This document shows, one piece after another, positions 34,101-43,434 of a DNA stretch of 64,000 nt. A program made the translations under genes and the position numbers. This DNA is from Ostrinia nubilalis (lineage: Eukaryota > Arthropoda > Insecta > Lepidoptera > Crambidae), in assembly GCF_963855985.1 (NCBI RefSeq), contig NC_087100.1, positions 3,941,001 through 4,005,000 of the forward strand. The letters run 5' to 3'. Each line of letters begins with the position of its first letter. The first letter of the stretch is position 1. The notes beneath the pieces are model-generated. The model worked only from the letters and a program-made list of their open reading frames with translations, was not told the origin of the DNA and searched no databases.

Positions 34101-36211
34101 TGAATTCCGCAGCCGACGCTCTTTCCAGATATCCCGTAAATCCTATACAGCCAGAATCTCAACAACTACCTATAATCCCTGAAGAAGTCCAGAATATTCC
34201 ACTTCCTACACCCGCAACAAATGCTAATCCTGTTACGCCGAATCTCGATCCCGAAACATCAAACCCAAACGAATTCCTTCCAAGTCCAGACCACGACCTT
34301 ACAGACCTCGGTCCAATCGATTTCAGTCCTCAAAGTCAAGACTTAAATCTCAACTTCGACGACATTACAATTTCATCTCCTCTGAATCCTGACGAATCAC
34401 TGAGTCTCCTAAATCCTCTAAATCTTGATAATCCACTGAATCTCCCAAGTCCACCGAATCCTGAAAGTCCACTGAATCTCCAAGAATCACCTCTACTGCA
34501 AAATCCTCTGAATCCCCAATCTCCATTTAACTTAGATGACCTGCTTAATTTTGAATCCTCACCGAATCCTCAATCTCCTCCGGTTTCTGAAAATCTACAA
34601 AATCCACTCATCACCGAAGATACAACTAACTCTGAACCAGTATCCAATACCGCATCTTCAAAAGAATACTCCAAATTTCTAAAATCTATTTCTAACAAAG
34701 AATTCAATTCTAACACTAAAATAATCGAACACAACGAAAACCTACTTAAGTCCCCTTACAAGATTATCATAATTCCTACATCCCTAGATCTTGATGATTC
34801 AAATCCCTATATCGAAGAAATCCTTTCAAATTCCGAAAACAAAGACGATATCCTAAATTCTGAAAAAGAACTATTCTCCTACCAAAAACTAGATCACGAA
34901 AACAAGTCTATATTCCTAATTTTCACTAAAGTACACCATTTCGATGAATCATCCTATCCCGATATATTCAATACCCTTAAACATACAAAAGAAGAAATCC
35001 TTAAGAACAAAGAAATAACTGACATCGCTATATCCGATTTCAAAAACCCATTTGATCACCATTCCTATACCAAAATCTACAATATCCTCGCTTACATATT
35101 CCATGATACTAATGTCTCAATCCATATTTACCTAAACAGAATGATATTTCCAACCCTAAGTGAAAGATCCAAAATCCTCCGCGAAAATCACGACATTCCC
35201 ACTGCCGGTCATTTAGGCTCAGTCCGTATGTATAACAGAATTCGAGAACAATTTTACTGGAAAAACATGCGAAGTGATATAGAGGAATATGTAAAAAGGT
35301 GCACACTGTGTCAAGAAAATAAAGCTCTAAGACAAATACATAGAGCCCCTATGGAAATAACTACTACATCAACCGCACCATTCCAACGCGTTGCATTAGA
35401 CATCGTCGGTCCTCTCCCTGAATCAGGCCCTGCTAAACTCAAATACATTCTCACTCTCCAAGACGACCTAACCAAGTACTCTGTAGCTTATCCAATACGC
35501 AGCACCACAGCTGAAGAAACCAGTGACTGTCTCATCCACTTCATTTCCCTATTCGGAATTCCCAAACAAATCCTAACTGATCAAGGCACTAACTTCACAT
35601 CCGACCTCTTCAAAACCACATGCCAATTCCTCAAGATCAAACAACTTTGGTCATCCCCGTATCATCCTCAAACACAAGGCGCGCTAGAACGCAGTCATTC
35701 CACACTTAAAGAATATCTCAAGTCCTTTGTTAACGCAAATCAAGATAATTGGCCCACTTACGTCTACACTGCTATGCACACGTATAACACAACAGTTCAT
35801 TCATCTACTAAATTCACTCCTTACGAGTTAGTGTTTGGTCATAAACCATTGATCCCAAATTCAGTCTACGAAAGTGGCCCTGGTACCACTTATTCCGATT
35901 ACACTAAAATGCTCCAACACAAATTCAAGTATACTCGCGAAAAGGCTCGAGAAAATATCCTTAAATCCAAAGAAACCTCAAAAACCTATTACGATTCCCA
36001 TTCCAAACCTCCACCGAGCTACAAAGTAGGTGATTACGTATACCTCAAAAACCACCTCAGGCTACGAAAAGCCCTGTCTCCCCTCTGGAAAGGTCCATAT
36101 AAAATAATAAAAGTCAACAGCAACCACACAGCTACACTGCTAATAAATAGACGCCATGTAACCCACCATTTTGACCAAATCAAACCAGCTAATGTCGCAC
36201 CGCACCTGTAA
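31148..36211 (+). CDS. pol: Pol polyprotein (protease, RT, RNase H, integrase), made by -1 frameshift
   Basis: 1687 codons after the shift; with Gag about 2025 residues. The frame has no ATG until 32939 inside the RT region, so independent initiation is very unlikely. Counting from 31148: a Ser/Thr repeat linker (about 25-260); aspartic protease with LVDTGSAVSL (DTG 320-322) and GIIGNDLL; RT with FSTLDLASGFHQI, FGLKNAPSTFQ and catalytic YLDD (732-735); RNase H with CDAS (Asp881), TDHRPLKWL and ADALSRY; a Pro/Asn/Leu-rich linker; then integrase with H-X6-H-X29-C-X2-C (1348-1388), catalytic Asp1418, Asp1478 and Glu1514 (D-X59-D-X35-E), and a GPY/F motif (KGPYKI, about 1648). There is no chromodomain. 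No stop or frameshift interrupts any domain. All enzymes required to copy and insert the element are present on paper. Confidence 0.95.
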   Translation, partial: LLKGSRWCPASPQPRPTSFKIQKTPTKSTVSTASANPTKSTVSTASANPTKSTVSTASANPTKATVSTVSTVSAKPTKSTVSTASTASTVSTASTVSTASTVSTASTVSTVSTKPTKFTVSTVSAKPTKSTVSTVSTASTVSTKPTKSTVSTVSAKPTKSTVSTVSTVSTASTASTVSTKPTKSTVFTVSAKPTKSTVPTASFVSTNPTKSTVPAIPTKSAQPTKSTVPAKSTKSTELTVSFTSTESTTSKTIKSTAPRSVNPSISYASVVSGSRPLPNLKKEAENIKIYKINKNTDKRYLPYVILKTSLADNPLTFLVDTGSAVSLVKRNSIQTLPTLNPEIISLKGIDESEESTLTLGHFNLNLFPVSTKTISYQFHVVDKINLPYDGIIGNDLLNSLECNIDYNLGTLKIQSFILKLKFSDPTYTIPPRTETIIECTVSNTNLKEGLILDQHISESLLIANCIVNVKSNKRINISVANTSNNPITLNPNLKLNIQPLPISAAYSSNRQPHHTTLSRTNQVLNLLRTDHLNPEESEALYDVCAKYSDIFHLPNDQLSSTDAIEHQIRTTSEQPINVKSYRFPEVHKQEVQTQINKMLDQNIIQPSLSPWSSPIWIVPKKLDASGQKKWRIVIDYRKLNDITIGETYPIPNITEILDQLGKSKYFSTLDLASGFHQIKMNSADACKTAFSVPQGHFEFRRMPFGLKNAPSTFQRLMNTVLTGLQGERCFVYLDDVVIYSHDLNSHINNISAVFQKLRNFNLKLQPDKCEFLRKEVGYLGHIITENGLKPDPKKTKSVQEFPVPKCPKDIKSFLGLISYYRRFIPDFSKLSKPLTNLLKKDVPFDWTNEQQLSFETLKDKLVSAPVLIYPDFTKPFTLTCDASNHAISAILSQGPTGKDHPIAYSSRTLNKNEVNYSTTEKELLAIVFGCKNFRPYLFGRKFFIVTDHRPLKWLFNHSDPSSKMQRWRLQLEEYEYEIIYQKGKLNSAADALSRYPVNPIQPESQQLPIIPEEVQNIPLPTPATNANPVTPNLDPETSNPNEFLPSPDHDLTDLGPIDFSPQSQDLNLNFDDITISSPLNPDESLSLLNPLNLDNPLNLPSPPNPESPLNLQESPLLQNPLNPQSPFNLDDLLNFESSPNPQSPPVSENLQNPLITEDTTNSEPVSNTASSKEYSKFLKSISNKEFNSNTKIIEHNENLLKSPYKIIIIPTSLDLDDSNPYIEEILSNSENKDDILNSEKELFSYQKLDHENKSIFLIFTKVHHFDESSYPDIFNTLKHTKEEILKNKEITDIAISDFKNPFDHHSYTKIYNILAYIFHDTNVSIHIYLNRMIFPTLSERSKILRENHDIPTAGHLGSVRMYNRIREQFYWKNMRSDIEEYVKRCTLCQENKALRQIHRAPMEITTTSTAPFQRVALDIVGPLPESGPAKLKYILTLQDDLTKYSVAYPIRSTTAEETSDCLIHFISLFGIPKQILTDQGTNFTSDLFKTTCQFLKIKQLWSSPYHPQTQGALERSHSTLKEYLKSFVNANQDNWPTYVYTAMHTYNTTVHSSTKFTPYELVFGHKPLIPNSVYESGPGTTYSDYTKMLQHKFKYTREKARENILKSKETSKTYYDSHSKPPPSYKVGDYVYLKNHLRLRKALSPLWKGPYKIIKVNSNHTATLLINRRHVTHHFDQIKPANVAPHL
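31210..31930 (+). repeat. In-frame Ser-Thr-Val/Ala repeat at the start of Pol
   Basis: About 720 bp of tandem 9-bp units TCCACTGTA / TCCACTGCA mixed with longer units that add GCCAATCCTACTAAA. In the pol frame it encodes repeats of STV and STA with PTKS spacers, and there are no stops. It lies between the frameshift site and the protease. The 6- and 9-bp periodicity also opens the antisense strand, which explains a long spurious minus-strand frame here. Confidence 0.92.
34375..34620 (+). repeat. Degenerate Pro-Asn-Leu repeat between RNase H and integrase
   Basis: In the pol frame this part reads as recurring LNP / NPLNL / SPPNP motifs (DNA word AATCCTCTGAATCY). It sits in a long, acidic, low-complexity linker (about 34140-34740) before a better-structured pre-integrase segment (from about 34760). 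It is more diverged than the Ser/Thr repeat. Confidence 0.8.
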
Positions 36212-36518
36212 AATAATAAATAAATAAATAAAATAATTAATCTAAAAAACTAATTCTTATAAATAAAAACTTAATAAAATAAATACTTACCAACTCTATA
36301 CTTACTTACTGCATAAAACCATCCAAGCGAATCGATCACGACACTACTCCTTACAAAGTTGCAAGTATAAACAATGCCCTGTTCCAGCCTCTGATAAGCG
36401 GCATACAGTTAGAATAAGAATGTAGGCTATTTTTAGAACCAATGGTTCACTCTTAGTTTTAGAATATTTAGTTGAATAAGTTTAGATAGGTAATCTCAAA
36501 TACGTTTTTACATTTCAG
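36212..36518 (+). other. pol-env intergenic segment ending in a splice acceptor
   Basis: 307 bp, starting with an AATAAATAAATAAATA tract right after the pol stop and ending with TACGTTTTTACATTTCAG at 36518. The pyrimidine-rich run and CAG fit a 3' splice site. TAATCTCAAA about 25 nt upstream may hold the branch point. No ORF is evident. Confidence 0.7.
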
Positions 36519-38358
36519 CCTATTAACGCAAGTGAGACCGGACTATGTCCAACCGATCAACGCAAGCCCAGGAATATATTTCGACTACGTAGGTGAACTG
36601 AAAATAAATGGTGGATATCTGAATGTTTTAGCCCCTATAGATGTTTCCTACGTAGGCCCACAAATTCAAAATTTAAAAATTATGATAAATAAAGTAAATT
36701 CTATATGTAAAGTAAGTAAAATCCATAGCGAACAAGAATGCGAAAACATTTTAGGACCCCTCTACACGAGGTATCAAGATATTACAGAGGAATATGACTC
36801 TCTGTCCCATCTTCTCTCACAAAGAAGTAAAAGATCTGCCTGGTTTGGAGGCATTGGCTCAGCCCTTAAACAGTTGTTCGGGACTCTGACTGAAGACGAT
36901 GCCATTAGATATGATAATGCCCTAAGCACCGTCCAAGAAAATGAAAAGAAATTGGCCTCCTTAATTAAACAAAATATCTTAATAACCACTTCCACCTTAA
37001 TAGCTCAGAATAAGACCTTAGAGAAAATCAGAATTAACGAAGCCAGTTTCCAAATAGCTATTGACAAGCTCATCGCGAACCTAAATAATCTAACTACCGC
37101 ATCACAAGAGATAGCCATCTCATCTGAACTCAATACAGCCTTTAACATATTAGACTCCGCGACCCTAACAATGTCTTTCCGGCTGGAAGACATTACAAAC
37201 TCTATCCTCTTTTGCAGTCAAAACGTTTTGCACCCATCAGTTATAACACCGCCAAAATTGTATCACGAGCTTGCCAAGAGCTATAGACATTTTCCCAACA
37301 ATTTAAGATTACCTGTAAGTTTAGATTTAGAATTTATTCACGCCATAATTAGCGCGTCAAAATTGTCTTGTTACTATTTTAGAAGTAAAATAATGTTTAT
37401 ATTACATATAACCCTGGTGACCCCGGAAACCTATGCTTTATATAACAACGTTCCACTACCGACACCTCATGATGTCGGAACAGTGAAATCATATGCCACT
37501 ATTATACCTAGCACTAAGTACATAGCAATGACCAAGGATAAATCCCGGTACTGCACCCTGGACAGCTTAACCGACTGCAGAGTGATAAGTTCTGAAACAT
37601 ACATTTGTGATATAATGAACACATACACACCCAGTGCCCGTATAACGTGTGAAAGTGAAGTGTTAACGAAAGTATTAAGCGGACCCCCAATACAGTGTGA
37701 AACAAAGGTACTTAATGGAAACATAGATGTTTGGATTCCATTGTTGCGTAATCATTGGATTTATGTTCAATCCAATCCATCAAAATTATTCATAGACTGT
37801 ATTAACCTAGAAATGACTGTTTTAAACATAGCAGGTACAGGAATACTAAACATACCCAGTAATTGCACAGCATATTGTAAAGATACAAAACTCATTCCTA
37901 AATACAACATTTTAAATGTAACTATACATATAGAACAACCCACTTTTAATATTGCCCAGGATGTATGTTGCAACATAAATATAACAGATAAATTGTTAAA
38001 ATTAAATAACAATAAAATTGAAAATTTTGATTTAGAGTACCTTAGAAATTATAAACAGTATTCAAGCTTTATTGTAAACAAAACAGAAGAAATTATCAAT
38101 CAACCACATTTTATAAAATATAACACACATTATTCAATATTTACCATAGTCATACTCGCCATTGTTATATGTTTTATAGTTTTTAAGATCTTTATTTTTG
38201 TAAAAACCCGCCGCAGCATCCTAAACTCATTAAAAACAAGAAAAAACGTAGAATTACAAGAAATTAATGATATTGCTTTAGAAACCCTCACTGAGGTAAC
38301 ACCCAAGGAAGCAACCTCAAAACAGGTTAGCTCTCCCAGATTGAGGGAAATAGTTTAA
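36519..38358 (+). CDS. env: Envelope fusion protein, F-type (main exon)
   Basis: About 612 codons from the acceptor. No ATG opens the frame; the first in-frame one, near 36680, would omit the N-terminal domain, so the start must come from the spliced leader exon. A furin-type site RSKR (36823-36834) is followed directly by a glycine-rich hydrophobic fusion peptide (SAWFGGIGSALKQLFGTL), the hallmark of the baculovirus F / gypsy Env family. A helical region follows. Several N-X-S/T sites (NKT, NLT, NCT, NVT, NIT) and paired cysteines indicate an extracellular glycoprotein. A membrane span (about 38131-38202) and a ~50-residue basic cytoplasmic tail end the protein. Length is close to other F-type Envs. 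The role is inferred to be membrane fusion after furin cleavage. No stop or frameshift is seen. Confidence 0.93.
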
Positions 38359-38371
38359 AATAAATTTTCTT

Positions 38372-38398
38372 AAACTTCGGGTTCTATTCCCGAAGTTT
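38372..38398 (+). other. Perfect 10-bp hairpin before the 3' LTR
   Basis: AAACTTCGGG (38372-38381) and CCCGAAGTTT (38389-38398) form a perfect stem with loop TTCTATT. It lies 14 nt after the env stop and 16 nt before the 3' LTR, so it is in the 3' part of every viral RNA. The position suggests a role in RNA processing or plus-strand priming, but this is a guess. Confidence 0.85.
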
Positions 38399-38404
38399 CT
38401 TTTT

Positions 38405-38414
38405 CCCCGGGGGC
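38405..38414 (+). other. Putative polypurine tract region
   Basis: CCCCGGGGGC immediately precedes the TG of the 3' LTR. The purine part (GGGGG) is short for a polypurine tract and is the only purine run at the expected place. Confidence 0.55.
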
Positions 38415-38637
38415 TGTTATACCCGGTCTTTGTATAGAATAAGGCTGACCCGCCGCTGTCGCGCCGAGTCAGCGTTTCTAAACTATGGGAGCGCCAGAGA
38501 CCCCACTGTAAAGTTTAGTTCGGTTTGAGAGCTTGCTGCAACGGGTTGTCTTTAAAATTAATGTTTAAAAAGTGAATAAACTTCAAATACTTAACAAACT
38601 GTTTTTTAAAACTCCAATCTCGAGACCTCGTACAACA
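38415..38637 (+). repeat. 3' LTR
   Basis: 223 bp, identical to the 5' LTR. AATAAA at 38575-38580 provides the polyadenylation signal. It is followed by GAAC, then the rest of the LINE tail. Confidence 0.95.
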
Positions 38638-38650
38638 GAACGAACGAAAA

Positions 38651-39390
38651 TCAATAACAATTTTAAATTCAATTAAATTATGTTCATCCAAGATAATTAA
38701 TTTAATTTGTATTGTTATTGCATTATAATATGTATTATTGATTTCACCATTAGGTATTTAATGGAAACATACCCAGTTGCTTTCAACGAATTCACAGTCG
38801 ATTGTTTGACGAACCAATATTAAATTTAATGTTTATTCATACGCGAAAAAGCTTGAGATTTTAATGGCGTAGATAATATTTTGGTTTTGACTCTTTATAA
38901 GAAGATTTTGTTGTTCGATATTTTCACGTTAACTGATTTTGTGTCAAGATAATTTTGTCACCAAATCGTACTGTTTGTCCGCTACAGTAAAACAGAGTCA
39001 ATAAGTTCTCACAAAAGCTAGCTAGAATATGAATACTGAATATTTAAAACAGTTATAAGATTTTAAAATGTCACAGCTAATACTGTCTGTGATTTAAATC
39101 ATAGAGATCTAAAGAGATGCCAAGTTTCTGAGATCTGTGGTTTAAATGTATGAAAAAAGTTCATCCTGCCAGCCCTACCACTTACTGACTCACTTGGTTA
39201 TGATACCGTATTTTTCGGCAGTTTCACACACATAACCGAAATGAAACTTTGGGAATTACGTGTCTACCCGCAATAAAAAGTCTCGTATGTCCCTACACGT
39301 CAACACTCATTCATATTAGTATAGTATGGCCACATACGAGTAGACCTGCTTTTTATATAGCGATTAAAAAAACAAAAAGATCTGGATATT
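38651..39390. other. No gene seen
   Basis: AT-rich flank after the LTR element, without recognisable features. Confidence 0.4.
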
Positions 39391-39394
39391 ATAT

Positions 39395-39440
39395 GTGTGA
39401 TCCATAGGACGTCCACTGCTGAACTTAGGCCTCTCCTAAA
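39395..39440 (-). mobile_element. RTE-type LINE 3' scrap
   Basis: CCATAGGACGTCCACTGCTG followed by AACTTAGGCCTCTCCT is the reverse complement of the LINE terminus. Only about 45 bp are left. Confidence 0.65.
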
Positions 39441-39652
39441 TGAAATTAAGTGAAGAAAAGAAGTAACTTTTTTGTGCTTACCCAACTTGAAGTTTCTGGT
39501 TACATAAAAGTGACCTAAGAATTGGGTGTTACAAAAAAAAACTAACTGTAACAAATAACGAGCTACTCGTAACTACTGACAGTTAAACTGTCATTATACA
39601 AGATTTATTTGCCTTTGCTCAATGTGAGATATTTTTGAATTAAAAAAACTTA

Positions 39653-39770
39653 GGCTGGGTTGCACCATCTTACTTTAACTTTGACAAACGTCAAAAATCT
39701 GTCAAAGTCCATACAAAATACACCGCTTATTGTTATAGTTACGGCCAAAGTTAGGTGGTGCAACTCAGTC
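39653..39770. mobile_element. Harbinger-like MITE
   Basis: 118 bp with imperfect inverted ends GGCTGGGTTGCACCA and TGGTGCAACTCAGTC, flanked by TTA on both sides (39650-39652, 39771-39773). A three-base TTA/TAA duplication fits the PIF/Harbinger superfamily. The interior contains AACTTTGACAAACGTCAAAA. Related copies are at about 51200-51301 and 56314-56408. Confidence 0.7.
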
Positions 39771-39773
39771 TTA

Positions 39774-41174
39774 ATAGCTATTTTTTCTGTGCACCTTTAA
39801 AACATTTAATGCGCTCTGCTTTTTACCCTGGAATGTTATATGATTGGTTGCAAGTAGGTATATATCAGGCCATGCAATGGCTGATATTTTTCCTGATACT
39901 CTATAGCAAAGGGGTTCGGCCATATACAGTTTCAGCCATATATAATTTCTGTTACAAAGAATTGGCAGGTTTAAAAACGTGTAGAGCAGTTTATTGACTC
40001 CTGGGTATTTTTGGTCCTACTGATGTTGTTATATAGGACAACATTCGCCACGTTTACTAGTACCTCCACGTATCTTCATGCCATTGGCATTGAAGCTTTT
40101 GGTTTCAAACGTCAAAATAGGATATCGGTACTTTCGGTTAAAAAATGAAATATTTCAAACGAAAATGGAATGATGTCGTAAATTCAATGAAAAGTTTATG
40201 ATTTGTATTAATTTTTTTATCTGTCATTTCTAATATGCTTATGAACTAACTTTGACTTTACTCTCATATTAATACATAAGCATACCCATAACATACGAGT
40301 ACATTTATGTCGATTTCACCGCCCAGTTGTTAATTAAATTGAAAATATTCCGTCTCGTCGTTTAGTATAAAAACATTTCCAATAATAATTGTTGATCAAC
40401 ATCACGGCTTAACCAATTAGCCGATCGACCAGATTAGGTTTGTAGTCCGCCAGCCAGTTTTATTTATTTTGCATATTTAACTAGCTTCATGCTTTATTGG
40501 TTTATGGAGTTTTCCAGTGTGGGTGCTACTCGTTTAAACGTGTGTTTCGCTAGGTATTTTGGTGGATCGAAATTATCAAGTGGAATTCATTAATAAAATA
40601 ATTTCTTAATTAAATTGGATAATATTTTCTAAAGTATTTTAAGTTAGACATGTAGTACTGTAGTAGTAATGAAAAAAGTCTCCATCGTCACCACAAGAAG
40701 CGTCCATAGTGAAATCTCTTTATACAGTTCCTACTTAATTTATACTTAAAAGTGTATTGAGTACAATCAAAATTAATATGCAATTTCAAAGGCAAGCGTT
40801 CCAGATTTTCAATAATCATTTCATGTACAAGTATGTTAATTTTATTTACAATGCGCAGAAACCATATCTACCGTCGAGGCCGTTAATAATGCACATATGT
40901 ACCACAATTGCTTTCTGAGTGTGCCCGATTGGACACGGCTGCATATTCAATTGATGTACCCAAGCGAATCTCATTTTGGGGCAATATCGCTGGGAAAATA
41001 GACCTGGCATCTGAAACTGAAGTATGGAATATTCATGCGACTCAATTAACTGTCCTAACTCAAACAATGTAACGAGCAAATATCAGGACGGTTCGGCGAA
41101 ACTGTATTATAATTTTTGGGAAATAATGAAACAATCCTTATTACAAGGAAGTAATTACGTGTATCTTTATTTAT
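39774..41174. other. No gene seen
   Basis: AT-rich, no repeat or coding feature supported. Confidence 0.4.
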
Positions 41175-41222
41175 TATTTGTCCAGCAGTCGAAGTCATTT
41201 GACTGAAACGAAAGACCGAACG
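41175..41222 (+). mobile_element. RTE-type LINE 3' scrap
   Basis: TTTGTCCAGCAGTCGAAGTC followed by ATTTGACTGAAACGAAAG resembles the LINE terminus with substitutions, plus a GAAAGACCGAACG tail. Confidence 0.6.
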
Positions 41223-41348
41223 ATTCATTTTTAAACAAATCATAATTAAAAAAAGTATTAGAAGCATGATGATACTTTCAGTATTTATGCGTGATAAGAG
41301 CTGAAATATTATTTCGACAACTCTGTTTTGAGCAATGTCGTAAAACTG

Positions 41349-41398
41349 CAGTGCTACGAAAAATACCAGTGCTACGAAACATGCCAGTGCTACGAAAA
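41349..41398. repeat. CAGTGCTACGAAA triplet repeat
   Basis: CAGTGCTACGAAA occurs three times in about 50 bp with a 19-20-bp period. Related GCTACG clusters are at 28468-28720 and 43668-43780. Confidence 0.7.
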
Positions 41399-43189
41399 AA
41401 TAAGGTAAAAAGTAGAAAATAAAGTTCCATTTTTACTAATGAGCTCTCATTTACGGAATCGATTATACTGCCTCGTAATTTCGTGGAATAGTATACGTTA
41501 CTCGTTACATTCAGTTATCGTGTCTTACGGCGCTTGCTTCGAACATGCTTCAAAACTTTTAATAAGGCTTTCAACACTTGGCGGTTGTACAAAAACAATC
41601 TCCCAGGATTGTTTGTGTTTGAGTTTCAAAAATGGTTGCCCTTAAATGTACTTTCAAATTATCATTAAAACTTGCTACGTTTCTTGTAAAATATTTGATA
41701 CTCGCTCGTGTATTATATGTTGGTTCTTTTAAGTATAAAGTATTGTATCGAGCGATGTAACTATAATAACAAACTTCAGCAATTTAACTTGAGAAGTGCG
41801 TTTCAACAGTCTTATTGTTCAGTGTATAATAGAGCTTAGAGAGTTCATAATAAAGTATTATTGAAAAACTTTCGTTTACAAAACAACAACTAATACAGAT
41901 CACATCTTAGATATCGGGGTCGAGTGTTTGTCCTTTTCTAGCCGATGACATTCGATAAGGACGGGCTGATTTCGAAACATGAAATGAGCGAGCGGCTAGT
42001 AATGGGTCGATACTTGAACACGCAACGTCGTTGTTATTGTAAATACTTGAAGTATTTATGTTTTCTCGATACTATAATTAGTTTTAATTATCATGAGATG
42101 TAACGAACAGTACACAGTGACATAGTTATTAATGTGACCTATAGCTAAAACCTTGACCTCCGTTTCCTTAAATAAGACACACTTTATTTTCTATTTCTAG
42201 CAACAGTTGTCTTATTAATTTAACTTTTCTCATAAGAGGTATTGACAAAACTGAATAAAACACTTAATATAGTATAATGAGATAATCAGGATCAAAAATT
42301 GAATAACAAATTTTACCTATATTAAACCAAATAAGAATCTGTCAAACAAAAAAGGTATAAATAAAGTTGAATTTCCCAGAACTGTGTTAATAAAAGAGAA
42401 TGCTTTGACGCAGTTACTTCCAAAAAGGACATTATTGGCTGCCAACGTGCCGCCTGTGAGTTAATTATCAAGCTAAACATTAATTATTATTTGCTAAGGG
42501 TGCGTCCCAACTTGACCGCAACCGCGCGAACTACGCTGATTGAATAATCCCTACCTTTGTATTTAGTCATAGCTAAGCCTTAATTAAATTAGGCTTCAAA
42601 ATAAGAAATGTAACAGATGCTTCAAAAATTTTTTTGAAGATTTGGATTAAAATAATAGGTATCATTAGTTTCATTATTGGATTGGGACTGGGACTAAAAT
42701 AATGGGTATTATTAGTTTCATTATAACGCAAAATTTACCACACAAAAACTAGCCGAAGTCGCAAGTAGTCCTAAGTATCTCAAGATTTTTTCATATAAAC
42801 TGTCAGCTCATAAATACCACATTGATTTCGGAATTACGCTTTTGAATTGAATAAATTTACCTGCAGTTGATTTATGAGTTTGTTTGTGGTCTATTACTTT
42901 GTGGGCCATCTCATTTGCTGTTTACTTTTAGAGGTCTGGTTTGACCTTTTGGACTCACCCGAAACTTTCTGTTCTGAAATTTAATAAGACTTGTGCCAAC
43001 GCTTTTTCTTAAAATAATCTTATTGTATTTTTGTGAGGCTAAACAAAATTATCGAAAAGCCACAATTTAATTAATTATTGCTGTCATTGATTACTGTTAT
43101 GAATGAGTTTGAGATTAATAAACTTCATCCAACAAATAATTTACGTCAAGTTTCGCAAGCCTTTCTTAAGAACGCAAACACGAAATAAA
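41399..43189. other. No gene seen
   Basis: AT-rich DNA without supported features. ATAATGGGTATTATTAGTTTC-like sequence is repeated near 42655 and 42700 (a ~45-bp duplication). Confidence 0.4.
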
Positions 43190-43220
43190 TCCCAACTAAT
43201 ATTATAAATGCGAAAGTAAC

Positions 43221-43253
<33 letters not shown>

Positions 43254-43434
43254 TACGCTTTCCCGCTTAAACCTCGCAACCGATTTTGATGAAATTTGGC
43301 ATAGAGATAGTTTGAGTCCCGGGAAAGAACATAGGATAGTTTTTATCCCGGTTTTTGAAACAGGGACGCGCGCGATAAAGTTTTTCTGTGACAGACAAAA
43401 TTCCACGCGGGCGAAGCCGCGGGCGGAAAGCTAG
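43190..43434 (+). mobile_element. Helitron-like nonautonomous element
   Basis: Starts TCCCAACTAATATTATAAAT after an A and ends GGCGGAAAGCTAG followed by T, matching the Helitron rule (5' TC, 3' CTRR, A/T target). A short GC-rich hairpin GCGG/CCGC lies 10-20 bp before the CTAG. It contains a (TCTG)n tract at 43218-43252, a known feature of such lepidopteran elements. Related copies are 44661-44880 (-) and 59291-59479 (+). Confidence 0.7.

Larger units (their letters stand above)
29344..38637 (+). mobile_element. Complete errantivirus-like LTR retrotransposon (Ty3/Gypsy) with gag, pol, env
   Basis: A 9294-bp element with identical 223-bp LTRs (29344-29566 and 38415-38637) that start TG and end CA, flanked by GAAC. 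Internal order is primer-binding site, leader, gag, frameshift site, protease, reverse transcriptase, RNase H, integrase, env, hairpin and purine tract. The integrase-last pol order defines Ty3/Gypsy. The F-type env and the spliced env layout place it with insect errantiviruses such as gypsy and TED. All frames are open. It differs from the textbook members in having a CCHC zinc knuckle in Gag and two long low-complexity linkers in Pol. Whether it is expressed or infectious cannot be read from sequence. Confidence 0.95.

Noticed and set aside
31784..36211. Pol starting at 31784
   Set aside because: The codon there is GTG inside the repeat. The frame is open back to 31130 and continuous with the frameshift site, so it is not a start.
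36532..36534. Env starting at 36532
   Set aside because: This is also a GTG. The open frame reaches the splice acceptor at 36519, and the leader exon supplies an in-frame ATG.
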